A stretch of 33,013 nucleotides of DNA. Source: Deltaproteobacteria bacterium. GTDB lineage: Bacteria; Myxococcota_A; Polyangia; Nannocystales; Nannocystaceae. A program made the translations under genes and the position numbers. The stretch spans positions 1 to 33,013 of the forward strand of contig CANLQR010000020.1 in the NCBI GenBank assembly GCA_947492135.1, read 5' to 3'. Positions 30,215 to 33,013 of the stretch are shown here, piece after piece; the first letter of the stretch is position 1; the number at the start of each line of letters is the position of its first letter. Below the pieces are notes generated by a model. That model did no database searches. It was not told the DNA's origin and worked only from the letters and a program-made list of their open reading frames with translations.

Positions 30215-31134
30215 CGCGGTTCGCGTGGCTGCTGTTGATCGGGTGCGCGCCGAGCCGCGGCGTGGAGATTGCGGACACGACGGCAACCTCGCTGGATGGT
30301 TCGACGATGCCCGCCGCCACAGATCCAACGGGTGCGGACGCCAGTGCGACCACGCAACCCGAACCACCAGAGCCAACCGCGACCACGACTTCGAGCACAA
30401 GCACGAGCGACCAGTCCGACGGCGTGATCGTGATCGCGCCACCCGACGGTGGCAGCGGCGACGGTTGGTGCGACCTCTGGGCGCAGGACTGCCCGTCGGG
30501 CGAGAAGTGCATGCCGTGGGCGAACGACGGTGGGGGCTCGTGGAACGCGTTGCGCTGCGCGCCGATAGCCGAGGACCCCGGTGCGCCTGGTGAGGCGTGC
30601 ACGGTGATCGGATCCGGCGTTAGCGGCATCGACGACTGCGAGTTCAGGGCGATGTGTTGGGACGTCGATCCGGAGACCGGGTTTGGCGTGTGCGTAGACT
30701 TCTGTCGCGGGAACGAGGCCCAGCCGCTGTGCGACGACCCGTGCAAGGCGTGCATCATTGGTTCCAGCGCCATTTTGGCGCTGTGCCTTCCGCGCTGCGA
30801 TCCGCTCGCGCAGGCCTGCAATGCGGGACAGGGCTGCTATCCCATCGGCGACACCTTTCAATGCGCACCCGATGCCAGTGACGACGCTGGTGCGGTGGGC
30901 GACCCGTGCGAGTACCTCAACGTGTGCGATCCCGGGAATTTCTGCGCGGACATGGCGACCGTGCCCGGCTGCGAGGACGCGAGGGGGTGCTGCGCGTCGT
31001 TCTGCGATGTCAGCGTTCCGGACACCTGCGCGTTGGGGTTGCCAGGCACGAGCTGCGTGCCCTGGTATGCGCAGGGCCAAGCACCAGGGCAGTGCCTCGG
31101 ACCCGGAGTCATCGGGGCCTGCCTGGTGCTGTGA
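30211..31134 (+). CDS. Cys-rich lipoprotein, tandem copy 2
   Basis: From GTG 30211, which overlaps the previous stop by four bases (GTGA), the protein has 307 residues. The signal is very short (TRFAWLLLIGC, Cys12), followed by a Thr/Ser/Pro spacer (PEPPEPTATTTSSTSTS). The globular part keeps all 28 Cys of copy 1 in register (CDLWAQDCPSGEKCMPW, GIDDCEFRAMCWDVD, GCCASFCDVSVPDTC, SCVPWYAQGQAPGQC). The spacers have diverged most, the Cys cores least. I do not recognise a named domain. An open frame to 29983 upstream is a shadow of copy 1. The kinase gene begins 85 bases downstream on the same strand, so all three may be expressed together. Confidence 0.85.
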   Translation: MTRFAWLLLIGCAPSRGVEIADTTATSLDGSTMPAATDPTGADASATTQPEPPEPTATTTSSTSTSDQSDGVIVIAPPDGGSGDGWCDLWAQDCPSGEKCMPWANDGGGSWNALRCAPIAEDPGAPGEACTVIGSGVSGIDDCEFRAMCWDVDPETGFGVCVDFCRGNEAQPLCDDPCKACIIGSSAILALCLPRCDPLAQACNAGQGCYPIGDTFQCAPDASDDAGAVGDPCEYLNVCDPGNFCADMATVPGCEDARGCCASFCDVSVPDTCALGLPGTSCVPWYAQGQAPGQCLGPGVIGACLVL

Positions 31135-31219
31135 CGACGCCAACCGCGTCGGTCGCATCCAGCCTCCGCGCCGCAGGCTTTGCCGCGGGTCCGCGTCCGT
31201 GGCACGTTCACGCTCGCGG

Positions 31220-33013
31220 ATGGAGTGCCCCGAGGAGAATGTGATCGTCGACTACGTCCGCGGCGACGTCGACGAGAGCATTCGCCGCGAGCTCGAGCTG
31301 CATCTCGACGAGTGCCCGGCGTGCCTGCAGGTCGTGGGCGAGATGGCGCGGATCTTCCAGCACGATCCCGATGTCGACGGACCGCTGCCGCATGGGCCTG
31401 ACGGCCAGATGCCGGTCGACGGCCAAGATGGGACCTTCGGTGGCCTGACCTTGCTCGAGACCTCGCCCATGGGCGGGCCGTCGCGCGAGGGCGACGTGAT
31501 CGGGCGCCTGCGCGAGGGCGCGAAGCTCGGTCGCTACGTGGTGCTGTCGCGGGTCGGGTCTGGCGGGATGGGCGTGGTGTTCTCGGCCTACGACCCCGAG
31601 CTCGACCGCAAGGTCGCGATCAAGTTGCTGCGCACCGCGCCCGGTGGCTCGGGCTCGAAAGAAATGGCCGACCAGCGCACCAGACTGCTGCGCGAGGCCC
31701 AGGCGATGGCCAAGCTCAGCCATCCCAACGTGATCACGGTGCACGACGTCGGCACGTTCGAGGGCCAGGTGTTCGTGGCCATGGAATTCATCGACGGCGG
31801 GACGTTGTCGATGTGGCTGCACGAAAAGCAGCGAACCTGGCGCGAGGTCCAGGCCGTCATGCTCGCGGCTGGCCGTGGCCTCGCTGCCGCGCACGCGGCG
31901 GGACTCGTGCATCGCGACTTCAAGCCCGACAACGTGCTGATGGGCAAAGACGGCGGCGTGCTCGTGACCGACTTCGGTCTCGCGCGGCCGGCGGCCGGCA
32001 AGACCGACGCCTTCGCCTCGGTCAGCACCATGCCGGGGACCCGCGCGCTCGGCCTCGCGCTCACGCAGACCGGCGCCATGGTCGGCACGCCGGCGTACAT
32101 GGCACCCGAGCAACTCGCTGCCACGCGCACCGATGCCCTCACCGATCAGTTCAGCTTCAGCGTGGCGCTGTATGAGGGGCTCTACGGCGAACGCCCATTC
32201 GCGGGTCGCGTACTCGCCGAGCTGATCGCGAACGTCAGCGAGGGCAACGTCCGCCCAGCGCCACAGCGCACGGTGGTCCCGCGATGGGTGCGGCGGGCCT
32301 TGATGCGCGGTCTAGCGGTCGACCCCGAACAGCGTCACCCCTCGATGGAGGTGCTGCTCGCCGCGCTGGTCCGCAACCCTTGGCGGCGCTGGCAGCAGGT
32401 CGGGTTGATCGCGATTCCAACCGTACTCGTGGGCCTCGGTGTCACGGTCTACGAGCGCGAGCAGCCCCGCGCAGCGTCGTACTGCCAGGACGTCGCGGAG
32501 AAACTCGGTGGGGTCTGGGACGACGAGCGCCGCGACGAGATCGGAACGCGATTTTCCGCAACCGGACTGCCCTACGCGGCCGACACCCTGCGCTCGCTCG
32601 AGCGCAGACTCGACCTCTACGCGCAGACGTGGGTGAGCCTGCAGACCCAAGCCTGCCGCGACGAGGTCGAAGGCGCACGACCGCAAGCCGTGCTCGCGCT
32701 GCAAATGACCTGCCTCGAGCGGCGGCGGCTATCCCTGGGCGCACTCACCGATCTGCTGCTGGAAGCCGACCCCACCACGATCGAGCGGTCGATCGACGCA
32801 GCCAGGGCCCTGCCAGCGCTCGAGATCTGCGCCGACCTCGAGGTGCTCATGGCGCGTGAGAGCACCCAGGACGACGTCGATCCCGCCCAAGTCCTCGAGA
32901 TCGATCAGGCGCTCGCACGGGCCAAGGCGCTGCGCGATGCCACTCGTTTCGGCGAGGCGCGCCGCGCTGCCGAGCCGCTGATCGCCGCGGCGGCCGCGGC
33001 CGGGTACACGCGC
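31220..33013 (+). CDS. Transmembrane Ser/Thr kinase with N-terminal anti-sigma-type zinc finger (3' end cut by window)
   Basis: The frame is open from ATG 31220 to the window edge, 598 codons so far. The N-terminus has Cys3, then His28, Cys32 and Cys35 (HLDECPAC), the C-x24-H-x3-C-x2-C pattern of ZAS/zf-HC2 zinc-binding anti-sigma domains. The kinase domain (about 104-370) shows GSGGMGVVFSAYD, Lys134, HRDFKPDN (231-238), DFG (251-253) and GTPAYMAPEQL. A membrane segment lies at about 393-411 (VGLIAIPTVLVGLGVTVY). The outer part begins with the same four-Cys region as the 11742 kinase (Cys422, GVWDD, QAC, TCLERRR, EICADL). By analogy TPR repeats should follow beyond 33013. It lies 85 bases after the tandem lipoprotein genes. 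No strong ribosome-binding site was seen. Confidence 0.9.
   Translation, partial: MECPEENVIVDYVRGDVDESIRRELELHLDECPACLQVVGEMARIFQHDPDVDGPLPHGPDGQMPVDGQDGTFGGLTLLETSPMGGPSREGDVIGRLREGAKLGRYVVLSRVGSGGMGVVFSAYDPELDRKVAIKLLRTAPGGSGSKEMADQRTRLLREAQAMAKLSHPNVITVHDVGTFEGQVFVAMEFIDGGTLSMWLHEKQRTWREVQAVMLAAGRGLAAAHAAGLVHRDFKPDNVLMGKDGGVLVTDFGLARPAAGKTDAFASVSTMPGTRALGLALTQTGAMVGTPAYMAPEQLAATRTDALTDQFSFSVALYEGLYGERPFAGRVLAELIANVSEGNVRPAPQRTVVPRWVRRALMRGLAVDPEQRHPSMEVLLAALVRNPWRRWQQVGLIAIPTVLVGLGVTVYEREQPRAASYCQDVAEKLGGVWDDERRDEIGTRFSATGLPYAADTLRSLERRLDLYAQTWVSLQTQACRDEVEGARPQAVLALQMTCLERRRLSLGALTDLLLEADPTTIERSIDAARALPALEICADLEVLMARESTQDDVDPAQVLEIDQALARAKALRDATRFGEARRAAEPLIAAAAAAGYTR

Overview
The window is high-GC DNA from a myxobacterium, most likely the Nannocystis side of the group. 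Support comes from transmembrane Ser/Thr kinases of the 'HRDFKPDN' type followed by helical repeats, two proteins with MYXO-CTERM-like tails, a MopE-like metal-binding insert in a sulfatase-superfamily protein, a sigma factor of the Myxococcales 'gmx1' kind, and many Cys-rich lipoproteins. This placement rests on protein style; no rRNA or tRNA gene was seen.

Layout. 1-6131: minus-strand pair, a cytoplasmic kinase/ATPase-like protein (2301-5963) overlapping a membrane sulfatase-superfamily protein (131-2308). 6132-9665: APC permease, DUF4260 membrane protein, divergent LysR regulator, small secreted protein. 10011-17801: two paralogous secreted GH25 muramidases with golvesin-like C-terminal domains flank a transmembrane kinase/TPR protein (11742-14588) and an FHA-arrestin-like fusion (14678-15889). 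A 73-bp hairpin repeat occurs twice here, once forming the 3' end of a muramidase gene. 17896-23379: VWA lipoprotein, Uma2-like protein, right-handed beta-helix lipoprotein and a small Cys-rich lipoprotein, with two gene-end remnants that suggest an old duplication of a convergent gene pair followed by reciprocal loss. 23379-26829: aconitase between two Cys-rich lipoprotein genes. 26919-28534: B3/B4-domain protein and sigma factor, convergent. 28617-31134: three more Cys-rich lipoprotein genes, two of them tandem paralogues with 28 Cys in register. 31220-end: a transmembrane kinase with an N-terminal anti-sigma-type zinc finger, cut by the window edge.

How it may fit together (inference): much of the window encodes envelope or surface proteins (muramidases, VWA and beta-helix lipoproteins, disulfide-rich lipoproteins) next to phospho-signalling proteins (three kinases, one FHA reader) and one sigma factor. 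Two kinases share an extracytoplasmic four-Cys region that could act as a sensor. The sugar-wall hydrolases with surface-sorting tails suit predation or wall remodelling. Aconitase is the only clear central-metabolism gene.

Limits: starts are uncertain for several genes (noted in the entries), and family names come from motif reading only, without database searches.
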